A stretch of DNA of 64,000 bases from an uncultured Pseudomonadales bacterium (GTDB lineage: Bacteria; Pseudomonadota; Gammaproteobacteria; Pseudomonadales; Azotimanducaceae). The first letter of the stretch is position 1; each line of letters begins with the position of its first letter. Below the pieces are notes generated by a model. That model made no database searches and was not told the origin of the DNA. It saw only the letters and a list, made by a program, of their open reading frames with translations. The stretch is taken from NCBI GenBank assembly GCA_937775265.1, contig CALKBV010000002.1, positions 368,538 through 432,537 of the forward strand. Direction: 5' to 3'. Of this stretch, positions 56,601 to 64,000 are shown piece by piece. Both the position numbers and the translations under genes were made by a program.

Positions 56601-57274
56601 TGCTGGTCCGCGGGTTTATTTTGAACAAGGTACCGGTTCGCCAAATGCTCGAGAGGCGTCGCAATAGTAGATATTGAACTGATTTCTACCATCGCGGCAG
56701 AGCCTTTCAAGGTGTGGAAGGCCGCGACCAGGTCGCTGCTGACATCCCCTGGATTAGTAACAAAACCATCAATAACCTCGAGCTTCTCTTCCGCTTCGAT
56801 CCTAAATATTTCTTCCCCCTCAAGGCTGTCTTCAGCGGGCTCAGGGCTGTCTAAATTGGCAGTAACAATGATTTCTTCGAGCTCAAAGGATTTCTCTATT
56901 ACCCCAGGTTCCGATGCGGCAGTTGTCGAAATAGCTGAGGGTGTTCCACCCTCCGCTAGCGCATCAGCGATAGCGACCAGTTCGTCTGGCTTGAACCTGT
57001 TTTGCTGACCCTCCTTAAATGCCGTAACACCTTCAGGAATCTGTCCAACAGCTTCAGTAATAACGTCCATCACCGCCGGGTTCGCAGTCACCGTTTTCTC
57101 AATCACGCGACTCAATAAATTTTCAATTGACCAAGCCAGTTCACCAACAACCGTGGCGCCGACCATTCGACCACTGCCTTTCAACGTATGGAACGCGCGC
57201 CGAATTTCAGTCAGGGCTTCTTCATTTGTGGGTTCGCTCTTCCAAATCGGTAAGAACTCAAAAATAGTCTCCAA
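53669..57274 (-). CDS. chpA: ChpA histidine kinase, C-terminal part after a frameshifting duplication
   Basis: Hybrid CheA-type kinase for type IV pilus control. In this 1,201-codon part, histidine phosphotransfer sites are at His29 (FHTLKGSGRM), His187 (FHTLKGSAAM) and His468 (LHTMKGAARM). The ATPase has N-box EHMLRNSVDHG near 776-786, G1 DDGGG at 821-825 and G2 GRGVGMD at 872-878. A CheW domain follows (about 910-1055). A receiver domain (about 1077-1195) carries the acceptor Asp in VVLLDIEMPRMDG. The start given is only a TTG inside a helix of the first Hpt domain (EVLETIFEFL). The frame is really open past 57420 and continues the upstream fragment once one 20-bp repeat copy is removed. 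Confidence 0.88.
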   Translation of the reverse strand: METIFEFLPIWKSEPTNEEALTEIRRAFHTLKGSGRMVGATVVGELAWSIENLLSRVIEKTVTANPAVMDVITEAVGQIPEGVTAFKEGQQNRFKPDELVAIADALAEGGTPSAISTTAASEPGVIEKSFELEEIIVTANLDSPEPAEDSLEGEEIFRIEAEEKLEVIDGFVTNPGDVSSDLVAAFHTLKGSAAMVEISSISTIATPLEHLANRYLVQNKPADQHLIDAVQEAASLIRKVLQDIPGHRDSVPGSEVLMGRLAVSATEDQPALGFDFREIKLLSEPNIATDGWQDVEALVSELKIAQEQGVTHNQPDLSALIASMRRIYSEGPSKPDDQTLSLMKRAHDHLVFMFDALASSQALRPAGGVIAELDALDFNPIEVEVTPEATPEVLMAPEVESAPEQEPPVEVTTGVLTELPADDIDGDILPIFLEETEEMLEEIDQSIFACSESGSPGGNLDNLLRQLHTMKGAARMAGAASLGEYVHNFETFLIGIQKNPIELDDEFFALLNKHQDEVIRRVEVYKKLSSGAASEEDLASLKSALEPLLETDPVEALYTATNDSAPTEPRSAIEGASKDKTAASASQEMVRVSADLLEELIGLAGESSITRGRVEQQISDFSEYLEEMEETINRIRVQVRRLEIEADSRETLIRSRQGVDGDSGFDDLEMDRYTMLQAISRVLSEGSSDMMDLKDTLANRIRDAETLLHQQARISAELQEGLTRTRMVQFSRLIPRLRRIVRQVSSEVGKSVRFDAYNIEGELDRNVLERIVAPLEHMLRNSVDHGIEDQEARIASGKQVPGRISLRLSREGRYVVLAISDDGGGIDVNAVRSKAIERGLIAEGQDVSDHEVMQFIMHAGFSTAQKLTQISGRGVGMDVVGSEIKALGGSVAIDSTLGVGTEFTIRIPFTVSINRALMVAVKEETYAIPLNTIEGIVRVSPYELEAYYQPDAPMFEYAGQPYRLAYIGKMLDKVDNPNLTGQVVPLPVILARSGDHAVALQVDRVIGSREVVVKTLGAHFGDVCGISGATVLGDGSVVIILDCMALVRSYEASVNVPTDPVVAEAVPEPVNKVRTVMIVDDSVTVRKVTSRLMERQGFAVATAKDGVDAMNQLQTIRPDVVLLDIEMPRMDGFEVLRSVRRDENLKNLPVIMITSRTGEKHKQQAMELGVKQYLGKPFQEAKLLATIEEVIASVKAKPEQN

Positions 57275-57419
57275 AACCTCTTCGGCTTCGTCAACGAAGA
57301 TCTCGAGGATTTCATCGTCAATTGCGTCATCTTCGGTTTCCGATACGGGCGCGGTAACTTCAACCGGCTCTTCAACAACTTCTTTTATTACTTCCTCGGC
57401 TAAATCTGCTGCAACCTCT

Positions 57420-57459
57420 GCCGCGTCTTCTAAAACCTCGCCGCGTCTTCTAAAACCTC
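57420..57459 (-). repeat. chpA: Perfect 20-bp tandem duplication inside chpA
   Basis: Two identical 20-bp units, 57420-57439 and 57440-57459. Twenty is not a multiple of three, so the second copy shifts the frame and exposes a TAG at 57430-57432. With one copy removed, the reading frame runs unbroken from 59139 to 53669 (5,451 nt, 1,816 residues). The repeat encodes part of an Ala/Glu-rich linker (AEVLEDAAEV) between the N-terminal region and the next Hpt domain, which should tolerate extra residues. Confidence 0.95.
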
Positions 57460-59139
57460 TGCCGCAGGCGCTTCCGCCCCAAGCGCGTAGCCGAGCTTTT
57501 TGACCGCTGTTTCTGCGACCTCAAGCATCTGCAAATAAGGATCATTCGGGTTATCCAGGAGCCTTTCAAGATAGTAATCAACCGACGTAATCGCATCCGC
57601 CAGATCGTCCATCTGCCCTAGTTCGGGCGTCTGCCCGCCACTTAGCAGATCATTAGCAACATAGTTAGCCGCCGCTTTAAGAACATCGCCCGCTTGAAGC
57701 TGATTCACGATCATCAAGCCACCGCGAAGCGCATTCAAAGATTGTGGGAGCGCTTCGATTTTGGCGTGATCAAACTCTGACGCGATGAACTCTATAACGC
57801 TGTCTTTTGCAGCCGCGAGGCCAATTCTAGTTTCCCTGATCACGGCAGCCTGAGCTTCATCCAGATTAGCAAAGGAATCTCCCTCACGTCCTTTTTCCGA
57901 GCCCACGACCAACTGGCCCAGCTCCATACCGATTTCGATTAGAGCTTGCGCCATGTTGAGCAAGACATCTTCGGACGGCTCACCGCTTGTCTCCAGTCCC
58001 TTAATGACAGAGATCTGGCTCGCAACAGCGGCCTGTTGCTCCGCATTGTCCAATATGATCATTGTGCTGGAAATCTGCTCAAGGGTTGGCAGCAGGGCAG
58101 CCAGATCGTTTGTATTTCGATTCTTCGCTCGAACAAAAAGATCAAGTTTGTCCGTGACGGAGTTAAGCTCTTCAATCAGGATTGAAGCAACGGCGGACAT
58201 GGTTTCATCGTCAGGACCAATGGCGAATTCTTCTGATTCCGGCGCCTGACTCGCGTATCGCTGCCGTAACGCTGATATCTTTTTAGTGTCTTTCTTACTT
58301 CCATTAATTAACTTAATCAAACCGATAGACAGTTCTTCGTCTACCGGCATCGACAAACCATGCTCTCCTGCCTGCGCGAGAGGCTTCAGGTGATCATCAA
58401 TTTGTTTCAGTCGTGTCGCTGTCTGGTTATCGAGTTTGATCCCGCCCTTCAGCACACCTTCCACTACCCCCAATCCAAGTTCAGCCAGATTCCCGGTCGG
58501 AGAATCACCACACAACCGGACCAACATCGTAAAGAGCTTGGCAATCGTCGTCAGGTTTTTACCAGCATCGGTTTTCCTGAAAATTTCCCCCAGACACTGC
58601 TGGTAACGCGTTCTGATTTTGGGCAGGTTACCTTCGCCGCCTCTCTGGAAGTAAGCGTTAACTACCTCGCCCGAAGCGGCCTGTGTTAGGGGACCAAGAT
58701 CAGGACCATCACCTTCTTCCAGTTCTGCACCTGAACTCTGGATTCTTTCTTCGCCACGCACAGCCCGAAGGTTATTAACCATTGGCAAATAGTTTTTCTC
58801 GGAATCTTCTTGCTCTCTATGTAACCGGTCCAGATAGGAGGGTAACTGTAAAATTGCCTGCATCAGGGTTTCCTGAGCCAACCGAACTTCGGTAATACTG
58901 TTGTTCATTAGCGACTGAGCGACCTGTTCCATCTCTGCCGCCATCAGCGCCGGTCCCTCTAAATGGACCATCTTTAGAGTCCCATGAACCTGGTGGATAG
59001 CAGTCAGGCAGATGCGCATGCTGGTCGCGGCATCGGCCGACTCAGGCACGGCCGCCAATCCTACTTGTGCATTGTGGAGCGTATTCCCCAGCTCACCCCG
59101 AATCCACTCCAGCGCTACATAACCCTGTGTTCCGCTCAT
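57430..59139 (-). CDS. chpA: ChpA, N-terminal part ending prematurely in the duplication
   Basis: The first 569 codons of chpA. It begins with a phosphotransfer-like domain with His52 in HQVHGTLKMVHLEG. Long helical segments follow that look like degenerate Hpt/FimL-type domains (for example VNAYFQRGGEGNLPKIRTRY). The frame ends in LEDAARF and a TAG created by the 20-bp duplication at 57420-57459. Translation would yield a protein without kinase, CheW or receiver domains. The ATG is 13 bp after the pilJ stop, and no pilK lies between. The reconstructed protein is shorter than the P. aeruginosa ChpA (about 2,470 residues as I recall). Confidence 0.88.
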   Translation of the reverse strand: MSGTQGYVALEWIRGELGNTLHNAQVGLAAVPESADAATSMRICLTAIHQVHGTLKMVHLEGPALMAAEMEQVAQSLMNNSITEVRLAQETLMQAILQLPSYLDRLHREQEDSEKNYLPMVNNLRAVRGEERIQSSGAELEEGDGPDLGPLTQAASGEVVNAYFQRGGEGNLPKIRTRYQQCLGEIFRKTDAGKNLTTIAKLFTMLVRLCGDSPTGNLAELGLGVVEGVLKGGIKLDNQTATRLKQIDDHLKPLAQAGEHGLSMPVDEELSIGLIKLINGSKKDTKKISALRQRYASQAPESEEFAIGPDDETMSAVASILIEELNSVTDKLDLFVRAKNRNTNDLAALLPTLEQISSTMIILDNAEQQAAVASQISVIKGLETSGEPSEDVLLNMAQALIEIGMELGQLVVGSEKGREGDSFANLDEAQAAVIRETRIGLAAAKDSVIEFIASEFDHAKIEALPQSLNALRGGLMIVNQLQAGDVLKAAANYVANDLLSGGQTPELGQMDDLADAITSVDYYLERLLDNPNDPYLQMLEVAETAVKKLGYALGAEAPAAEVLEDAARF

Positions 59140-59152
59140 CCCAACAACCTAT

Positions 59153-61174
59153 CTATTCAGGTAACTTGAAAGTTACCGAAGACCTTAACTCGTTCGCCAT
59201 TTCAGCAAGGTTACCTACTGCAGTGGCTGTTTCCTTTGTACCGTCCGTCGTTGCAGTGGTAGTTTCCTGAATACTGTTCATGGTGTTCGATATTTTCCCG
59301 GCCGACGCTGCCTGCTGCCTCGCCGCGCCCGAGATGTTCTCAATTATTTCTGCAAGTGATTTTGAAACACTTTCAATTTCACCCAATGCAACGCCTGCAT
59401 CCTGGGCAAGGCGTGTGCCCTGAACAACCTCAGCAGTTGTCTGTTCCATAGAAGTTACCGCTTCATTTGTATTGCCTTGAATTGTCTTAACCAATGCGGA
59501 AATTTGCTTGGCAGCAGCACCGGACCTTTCGGCAAGTCTCTGTACCTCGTCAGCAACAACCGCAAAACCCTTACCTGCGTCACCAGCCATGGATGCCTGG
59601 ATAGCCGCATTCAAGGAAAGAATATTGGTCTGATCAGCGATATCATTAATCAACGCTACAATGTCGCCAATTTCCTGTGAACTCTCACCCAGGCGTTTGA
59701 TCCGTTTCGCTGTCTCCTGAATCTGCCCACGAATATTGTCCATCCCATCAATCGTGTTCTGCACGACCACCGCACCCTTGCTAGCGATGTCTACCGAGCG
59801 CTCAGCAACTGAGGATGATTCCGCCGCGTTGGATGACACCATATCAATCGACACTGCCATTTCATTCACTGCTTCAGATACATCCGCAATTTCATCGGCC
59901 TGTCGCTGCGACGCTTCAGACAATGCGCTAACCGAACTCTGCGTTTGGTCAGCAGCATTTGATACTTTGGCGGATGTCTCATTAATCTTTGAAACCAGTT
60001 CCCGCATCTGGTCAATAGAGAAATTGATGGAGTCTGCTATCACCCCTGTAAAACTCTCCGTAACCGTTGCCTGAACTCTTAAATCCCCATCCGCAAGATC
60101 GGCTAGCTCATCCAGCAGCTGGAGAATTGCAGCCTGGTTGTCTTCATTCTGTCGTGCACTTTCACTAACGCTGGAATTAGAGGCCCGATAGATGAGGACA
60201 ATAATGATGACGAACACAACCAGTATGATCCCAAGAAGAGCAAACGCCATCTCCATAGACGCCAATCCAGCACTGCCTTCCGTTCTTGCTAAAGAAACGG
60301 ATAAAGCGCCAATAGCAGATAATAAATCGGCTGAAGATTTATAAATGGCAGTGCCAGCGTCGCGCAGTTCAGCCACTTCACCGGCCTGAATGAGGACCTC
60401 TTTTACGCCACCATCAGCAGATTTAAAGAGTTCACTAATTTTCTCAAGATTTGATCGAACGTCAGCGTCGGAGACCGCCGCAATGACAAGTCCTGTATCA
60501 CCATTCTGGATCTCGCTCAGAACATCTCGGAAGATCCTGCTGTCACGAGAATACTGATCTTGCAGAACCTGCTCAAAACCACGATCAATGACCTTATCGA
60601 TCGTGTGCCCCATTCTTTCTGCGAGCAACGCCTGCCTTTGTGCAACGACAACCTCGCTGCCTGCTGCGCTATTTCTTAACAGCGCACTGACAATCTTGTT
60701 GTTTTCCTGCTGAATTAATTGAAGATTAATGTGGATATCGGCACTGGACTCACGCTGCGAGTCAACTGCACCCTTTTTCTGGATGATCGTATCGATTTTT
60801 GTTGCCAGGTCCGCCCATAACGCCGCCACCTGGGACACCTGGGCCCGAGCAATATCCGGCGCTGCCGGCAGCCCTGTTGCACGGTCGCCGTTTCTGAGAA
60901 CATCCAGGAGCCGGTCAAATTCATCTTTGTCGCGAGCAAGCGATGAAAAGGCCATGACGTTGCCACTACCCGCCGCAGAGGCGTGGTTGGCCAATCCCTG
61001 TGCAATGAGATGCATTTCGCTGGCATGTCGGGCATGTGGATTACTGCCTCCACCGGTGCCGCTCTGCACATAGAGATTTACACTGAATCCCGCTATCAGC
61101 AACACAAGTAAACTGATCATGACCAGTAGCACAGGGCTACGCAGCATATTTGTCGTGTTTGTATCCTCAGCCAT
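59153..61174 (-). CDS. pilJ: Methyl-accepting chemotaxis protein PilJ
   Basis: Receptor of the Pil-Chp system. The 673-residue protein has a first membrane span at about 12-34, a periplasmic region of about 270 residues with PilJ-type repeats (GSGNVMAFSSLARDKDEFD), a second span at about 308-330 and a HAMP-like linker. The cytoplasmic signalling domain has a hairpin tip IADQTNILSLNAAIQASMAGDAGKGF. The QASMAG in place of EAARAG is a PilJ trait. It lies between pilI and chpA. Confidence 0.94.
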   Translation of the reverse strand: MAEDTNTTNMLRSPVLLVMISLLVLLIAGFSVNLYVQSGTGGGSNPHARHASEMHLIAQGLANHASAAGSGNVMAFSSLARDKDEFDRLLDVLRNGDRATGLPAAPDIARAQVSQVAALWADLATKIDTIIQKKGAVDSQRESSADIHINLQLIQQENNKIVSALLRNSAAGSEVVVAQRQALLAERMGHTIDKVIDRGFEQVLQDQYSRDSRIFRDVLSEIQNGDTGLVIAAVSDADVRSNLEKISELFKSADGGVKEVLIQAGEVAELRDAGTAIYKSSADLLSAIGALSVSLARTEGSAGLASMEMAFALLGIILVVFVIIIVLIYRASNSSVSESARQNEDNQAAILQLLDELADLADGDLRVQATVTESFTGVIADSINFSIDQMRELVSKINETSAKVSNAADQTQSSVSALSEASQRQADEIADVSEAVNEMAVSIDMVSSNAAESSSVAERSVDIASKGAVVVQNTIDGMDNIRGQIQETAKRIKRLGESSQEIGDIVALINDIADQTNILSLNAAIQASMAGDAGKGFAVVADEVQRLAERSGAAAKQISALVKTIQGNTNEAVTSMEQTTAEVVQGTRLAQDAGVALGEIESVSKSLAEIIENISGAARQQAASAGKISNTMNSIQETTTATTDGTKETATAVGNLAEMANELRSSVTFKLPE

Positions 61175-61209
61175 CTCTTACTCCAGCTCTCCCGTTGTTT
61201 CACACAGCG

Positions 61210-61764
61210 CTAGTGTGAGACAGCCAGCTTTCCTAATCTTGGGTCATCAGAAAGCGCTGCGAGGCTCATTACTGGCCACTGCACACCCGCTACCCCGTAT
61301 GACCCTTGTACGAATTTCTCAAACATCTCAGGGACGTCCCCAGCTTCCTCGGAGTAGACATCCGAAGGAAAATGCTTCATTCCAAGTGAGTCATCAATAA
61401 TGAAACCCAGCAAATGTTCTTCGTCCTCAACAGCCAGCAATCTACGCTGCGCTCTGGGCAATGTTGAAGGTTGGCCAAAAAACAACGCCAGATCCACCAC
61501 CACCATGAGCCTGCCCCTGACGTTGCCAACTCCAGTAACAAAACTTTTGACACCTGGGACGCGAGTTGCCGGAGGAACTCTCATTAGTTCGCAGGTTTCT
61601 TTCATCGACGTGACAAATCTTTGTCCCAGCAGGTTGAATCCTAGACCAGTCGAGAGCGTTTGAGTCGCCTGCGCTGAAGGCAAATCAAGCGCACTGAGCC
61701 TTGCCTTTTCTGCCAGACTCGAAAGCATCTCAAATGGTGATAATTCACTCACCGCTAGAGACAC
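61210..61764 (-). CDS. pilI: CheW-like adaptor PilI
   Basis: A 184-residue CheW-domain protein linking PilJ to ChpA. It has LSPFEMLSSLAEKARLSA near the N-terminus, the GVGNVRGRLMVVVDLALFFG core, and a C-terminal PVMSLAALSDDPRLGKLAV typical of PilI. The GTG at 61764 overlaps pilH by 10 bp. A second GTG at 61752, two bases after the pilH stop, gives MSELSPFE and looks closer to family members, so the start is uncertain by four codons. Confidence 0.92.
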   Translation of the reverse strand: MSLAVSELSPFEMLSSLAEKARLSALDLPSAQATQTLSTGLGFNLLGQRFVTSMKETCELMRVPPATRVPGVKSFVTGVGNVRGRLMVVVDLALFFGQPSTLPRAQRRLLAVEDEEHLLGFIIDDSLGMKHFPSDVYSEEAGDVPEMFEKFVQGSYGVAGVQWPVMSLAALSDDPRLGKLAVSH

Positions 61765-62114
61765 GCCCGCATGACTGAAATCAGCTCATCGGTATCCACT
61801 GGTTTCGTTATGTAGCCTTTGGCACCCTGGCGCTGCCCCCAGACTTTGTCGGTTTCCTGATTCTTGCTACTCACAATAATGACAGGTATGTGTTTGGTAT
61901 CTTTACCTCTGGCGATATGCCTTGTTGCCTGGAACCCGTTCATGTCAGGCATGACTATATCCATCAGAATAACATCCGGCTGCTCTGCAATGGCCATACT
62001 CACACCGTCTCGTCCGTTTTCTGCAGTAATGACCTCGTGACCCATCAATTCAAGCATCGCCTTGAACTGATGGGTTTCCGTTGGAGAATCATCAACTAAC
62101 AATATCTTCGACAT
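61755..62114 (-). CDS. pilH: Response regulator PilH
   Basis: Single-domain CheY-like receiver of 119 residues. The acidic pocket is VDDS (8-9), the phosphoacceptor Asp52 in ILMDIVMPDMNGFQATR, and the conserved Lys is in GYITKPVD. ETDKVWGQRQGAKGY closely matches PilH of Pseudomonas as I recall. Start options are TTG 62123, ATG 62120 and ATG 62114; the last matches the family start (MSKILLVDDS). In Pseudomonas PilH opposes PilG, probably as a phosphate sink. Confidence 0.95.
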   Translation of the reverse strand: MSKILLVDDSPTETHQFKAMLELMGHEVITAENGRDGVSMAIAEQPDVILMDIVMPDMNGFQATRHIARGKDTKHIPVIIVSSKNQETDKVWGQRQGAKGYITKPVDTDELISVMRACL

Positions 62115-62141
62115 CCCCATCAAGCTCCCTGCTCTATGTCT

Positions 62142-62528
62142 TCAATCCGTTTTAACGTGATCACGAATTGCGCTCAGTAACTCATCCTTGCTGAACGGTT
62201 TAGTGAGATATTGGTCGGATCCCACAATCCGTCCTTTGGCACGATCGAATAAACCATCCTTACTCGACAACATGATGACCGGTGTACTTTGAAAATCAAC
62301 GTTGTTTTTAATCAGTGCGCAGGTTTGATAACCATCGAGGCGTGGCATCATTATGTCGACAAAAATGATGGCAGGTTGGGAGTCTGCGATCTTGGCTAAC
62401 GCATCAAAACCATCAGTCGCTGTAATCACTTCACATCCTTCTTTGGACAGCAAGGTCTCGGCGGTTCTGCGGATGGTCTTCGAATCATCAATGACCATCA
62501 CTTTCACGTCTTTAAAATTGTCGTCCAT
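62142..62528 (-). CDS. pilG: Response regulator PilG
   Basis: Single-domain receiver of 128 residues that promotes pilus extension and cAMP signalling in Pseudomonas. Phosphoacceptor Asp58 is in IIFVDIMMPRLDGYQTCALIK, and the sequence KVMVIDDSKTIRRTAETLL is nearly identical to P. aeruginosa PilG as I recall it. AAGG lies 8 bp before the ATG. It is the first gene of the minus-strand pil-chp operon and is divergent from gshB. Confidence 0.96.
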   Translation of the reverse strand: MDDNFKDVKVMVIDDSKTIRRTAETLLSKEGCEVITATDGFDALAKIADSQPAIIFVDIMMPRLDGYQTCALIKNNVDFQSTPVIMLSSKDGLFDRAKGRIVGSDQYLTKPFSKDELLSAIRDHVKTD

Positions 62529-62681
62529 AAGCCCTACCTTAGTACTGTGTCATATGCAGCTTCGTGGAATCCGCCAATCGCTGAACAGGTGAAAAGTGCA
62601 TTGCTTCCCGTAAGGTACATCACATTTCGTAACACAGTTGTTAAACTCAAACCATAAGTGCCCGAGACATAAGGGAATTCT

Positions 62682-62780
62682 CTCACAAATCGAGGTGAGT
62701 TAGTTTACAATGTTCGCCGCTTCAGGAGATGGTACCAAACGCAATAACACCAAGTCTTGACAGTGAGTCCTGATACTCAC
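62682..62780. promoter_or_regulatory. Two 18-bp inverted repeats in the pilG-gshB divergent region
   Basis: CTCAC-N8-GTGAG spans 62682-62699 and GTGAGT-N6-ACTCAC spans 62763-62780. Both are 18 bp long and 81 bp apart. A TACAAT that could be a -10 (62706-62711) lies just after the first. They could be operators for gshB or for the pil-chp operon; no regulator can be named. The rest of 62529-62814 shows no RNA gene or other frame I would call. Confidence 0.35.
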
Positions 62781-62814
62781 AAAAATGTCGAGCTGAGCCA
62801 ATAGGGGAGACAAC

Positions 62815-63774
62815 TTGACCTATAGTATCGGCGTCCTAATGGACCCCATCGACTCTATAAAACCCAAAAAGGACAGTACGCTGGCCATGATGCTCGCTGC
62901 ACAAGCTCGCGGCTGGCATGTCAGCGTCTTTACCCAGGCTGACCTCTATATCGAAGACGGGGAGGTCTCTGTTTTCGTGTCCGACGTGACCCTCTTTGAC
63001 GATTCGGACAAATGGTTCGATGTGCTAGATCGCAGGACGGCAAAGGCAGCCGAATTCGATTGCGTTCTAATGCGAAAGGACCCTCCATTCGACATGGAGT
63101 ACATCTACGCAACCTACCTTCTTGAATTGATTGAGAATACTGGGGTTCCAGTACTCAATCGGCCCGCTAGTATCAGAGACTGTAACGAAAAGCTGTTTGC
63201 ATTGCAGTTTCCGCAATGCACCCCTTCTCACCTGGTCAGTCGGAATCAGGAAAAGCTTAAGTCATTCCACCAGAAGCATGGAGATGTTATCTACAAACCT
63301 CTGGACGGGATGGGAGGCACATCGATTTTCCGGGCCGTAGCCGATGAACATAACCTCTCTGTCATCATTGAAACGCTGACCCGGCATGGCGAGGTACAAA
63401 CCATGGTTCAGCGCTATATTCCAGAGATCAAAGAAGGGGATACGAGAATTCTGCTGATAAATGGCGAGCCTGTACCCTTTGGGTTAGCGCGGGTACCCGC
63501 CAAAGGAGAAACTAGAGGCAATCTTGCCGCTGGCGGCAAAGCAGTAGGACGAGAACTGACCGATCGAGACCGCTATATCTGCGAACAGGTTGGGCCGGTC
63601 CTGAAGGAAAAAGGGCTATACTTCGTGGGCATCGACGTCATCGGGGACTATCTCACCGAGATAAACGTCACCTGCCCAACCTGTATCAGGGAACTAGACG
63701 CAGCCTTCGACCTGGACATTGCAGGTGACTACATGCGGTTCATCGAAAGCGAGATATTTGGAGAATCTGATTAA
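62815..63774 (+). CDS. gshB: Glutathione synthetase
   Basis: Joins gamma-glutamylcysteine and glycine using ATP. The 319-residue ATP-grasp protein has IGVLMDPIDSIKPKKDSTLAM at the N-terminus, VIYKPLDGMGGTSIFR near 160, and RGNLAAGGKAVGREL near 233. GIDVIGDYLTEINVTCPTCIREL near the C-terminus carries the metal-binding Glu and Asn. It starts with TTG at 62815, with GGGGAG 5 bp upstream. Linkage gshB-pil cluster is the same as in Pseudomonas. Confidence 0.96.
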   Translation: MTYSIGVLMDPIDSIKPKKDSTLAMMLAAQARGWHVSVFTQADLYIEDGEVSVFVSDVTLFDDSDKWFDVLDRRTAKAAEFDCVLMRKDPPFDMEYIYATYLLELIENTGVPVLNRPASIRDCNEKLFALQFPQCTPSHLVSRNQEKLKSFHQKHGDVIYKPLDGMGGTSIFRAVADEHNLSVIIETLTRHGEVQTMVQRYIPEIKEGDTRILLINGEPVPFGLARVPAKGETRGNLAAGGKAVGRELTDRDRYICEQVGPVLKEKGLYFVGIDVIGDYLTEINVTCPTCIRELDAAFDLDIAGDYMRFIESEIFGESD

Positions 63775-63792
63775 GACGATATTCCCCAGATA

Positions 63793-64000
63793 ATGGCCGC
63801 AGTCATTCCAAGCCGGCTCGAAGCTACCGTCAGTCCGGGTGATCGACTCAGTTTTGCAGTCTTTCTGGCGGTTGCCCTGCATGCTGCCCTGATACTCGGT
63901 GTCACTTTTACCTACGTCACCAGCAAGCCATCAACTCACACAATGGAAGTCACTCTTGCCCAGCAACGCGCCAAGCGTAGGCCCGAAAACGCCGACTTCC
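63793..64000 (+). CDS. tonB: TonB-like energy transducer, C-terminus cut by window edge
   Basis: The first 69 codons of a gene starting at an ATG 18 bp after gshB. A short cytoplasmic N-terminus precedes one membrane span (about residues 22-42, FAVFLAVALHAALILGVTF with the conserved Ser/His pair of TonB). The start of a charged periplasmic region follows (LAQQRAKRRPEN). A tonB gene next to gshB and pilG is known in Pseudomonas (tonB3), where it is needed for twitching. The domain that would prove the family lies outside the window. Confidence 0.75.
   Translation, partial: MAAVIPSRLEATVSPGDRLSFAVFLAVALHAALILGVTFTYVTSKPSTHTMEVTLAQQRAKRRPENADF

Noticed and set aside
53669-59139. chpA as two naturally separate genes
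   Set aside because: The second part has no proper start (a TTG inside a helix), and removing one 20-bp repeat copy fuses the frames exactly.
1-64000. CRISPR arrays, insertion sequences, prophage genes, tRNA or rRNA genes
   Set aside because: I saw no regularly spaced repeats, transposase or phage motifs, or cloverleaf sequences; gene order is ordinary chromosomal backbone.

Overview
The window looks like the chromosome of a free-living, probably marine or aquatic gammaproteobacterium related to the Pseudomonas/Cellvibrio/Marinobacter groups. I infer this from gene content and from gene neighbourhoods I remember from Pseudomonas aeruginosa: the lipopolysaccharide (LPS) core cluster beside glnE and hldE, an orphan GspE-like ATPase beside argE-argA, lgt-ptsP-rppH, ygfB-pepP-ubiH opposite zapA-6S RNA-fau, and gshB-pilGHIJ-chpA. 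Base composition is close to 50% GC. Coding density is very high, no intergenic stretch exceeds about 290 bp, and I see no IS elements, prophage, CRISPR array, tRNA or rRNA genes.

Layout. 1-1.9 kb: a partial DUF1249 gene and waaA. 1.9-3.8 kb: a plus-strand FAD oxidoreductase/aldo-keto reductase pair. 3.8-18.4 kb: a long minus-strand run read as glnE, waaF, waaC, a double-length WaaG, waaP, a second small LPS kinase, a two-domain kinase, a carbamoyltransferase, a GT4 glycosyltransferase and hldE. It builds and decorates a phosphorylated, probably carbamoylated LPS inner core. 18.4-32.6 kb: orphan GspE-like ATPase, argE, a frameshifted argA, hemE, a membrane class III cyclase, fabV, lgt, an NRDE/TANGO2 protein, ptsP, rppH, a HAD phosphatase and an imelysin-like lipoprotein. 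32.5-42.3 kb: the glycine cleavage system with split P protein (gcvT-H-PA-PB) behind ygfB-pepP-ubiH, divergent from a ZapB-like gene, zapA, 6S RNA and fau, then def.

42.3-53.2 kb: ilvA, rpiA, a D-2-hydroxyglutarate-dehydrogenase-like flavoprotein, tkt-pgk-fba (no gap gene between tkt and pgk), and metK-metF-rsmE. 53.2-64 kb: a Pil-Chp chemosensory cluster for type IV pili (pilG, pilH, pilI, pilJ, chpA, a chpC-like gene; no pilK or chpB), divergent from gshB and the start of a tonB gene.

The points most worth attention are: (1) a single gene encoding two complete WaaG glycosyltransferases head to tail, both keeping their catalytic motifs; (2) a perfect 20-bp tandem duplication inside chpA that splits it into two frames, where removing one copy restores one continuous 1,816-codon gene, so this could be a phase-variation switch of the pilus chemosensory kinase; (3) a one-base frameshift in argA; (4) a candidate 31-residue membrane protein antisense to the fau-def gap. 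All function calls are from reading the sequence and remembered family knowledge; no database search was possible.
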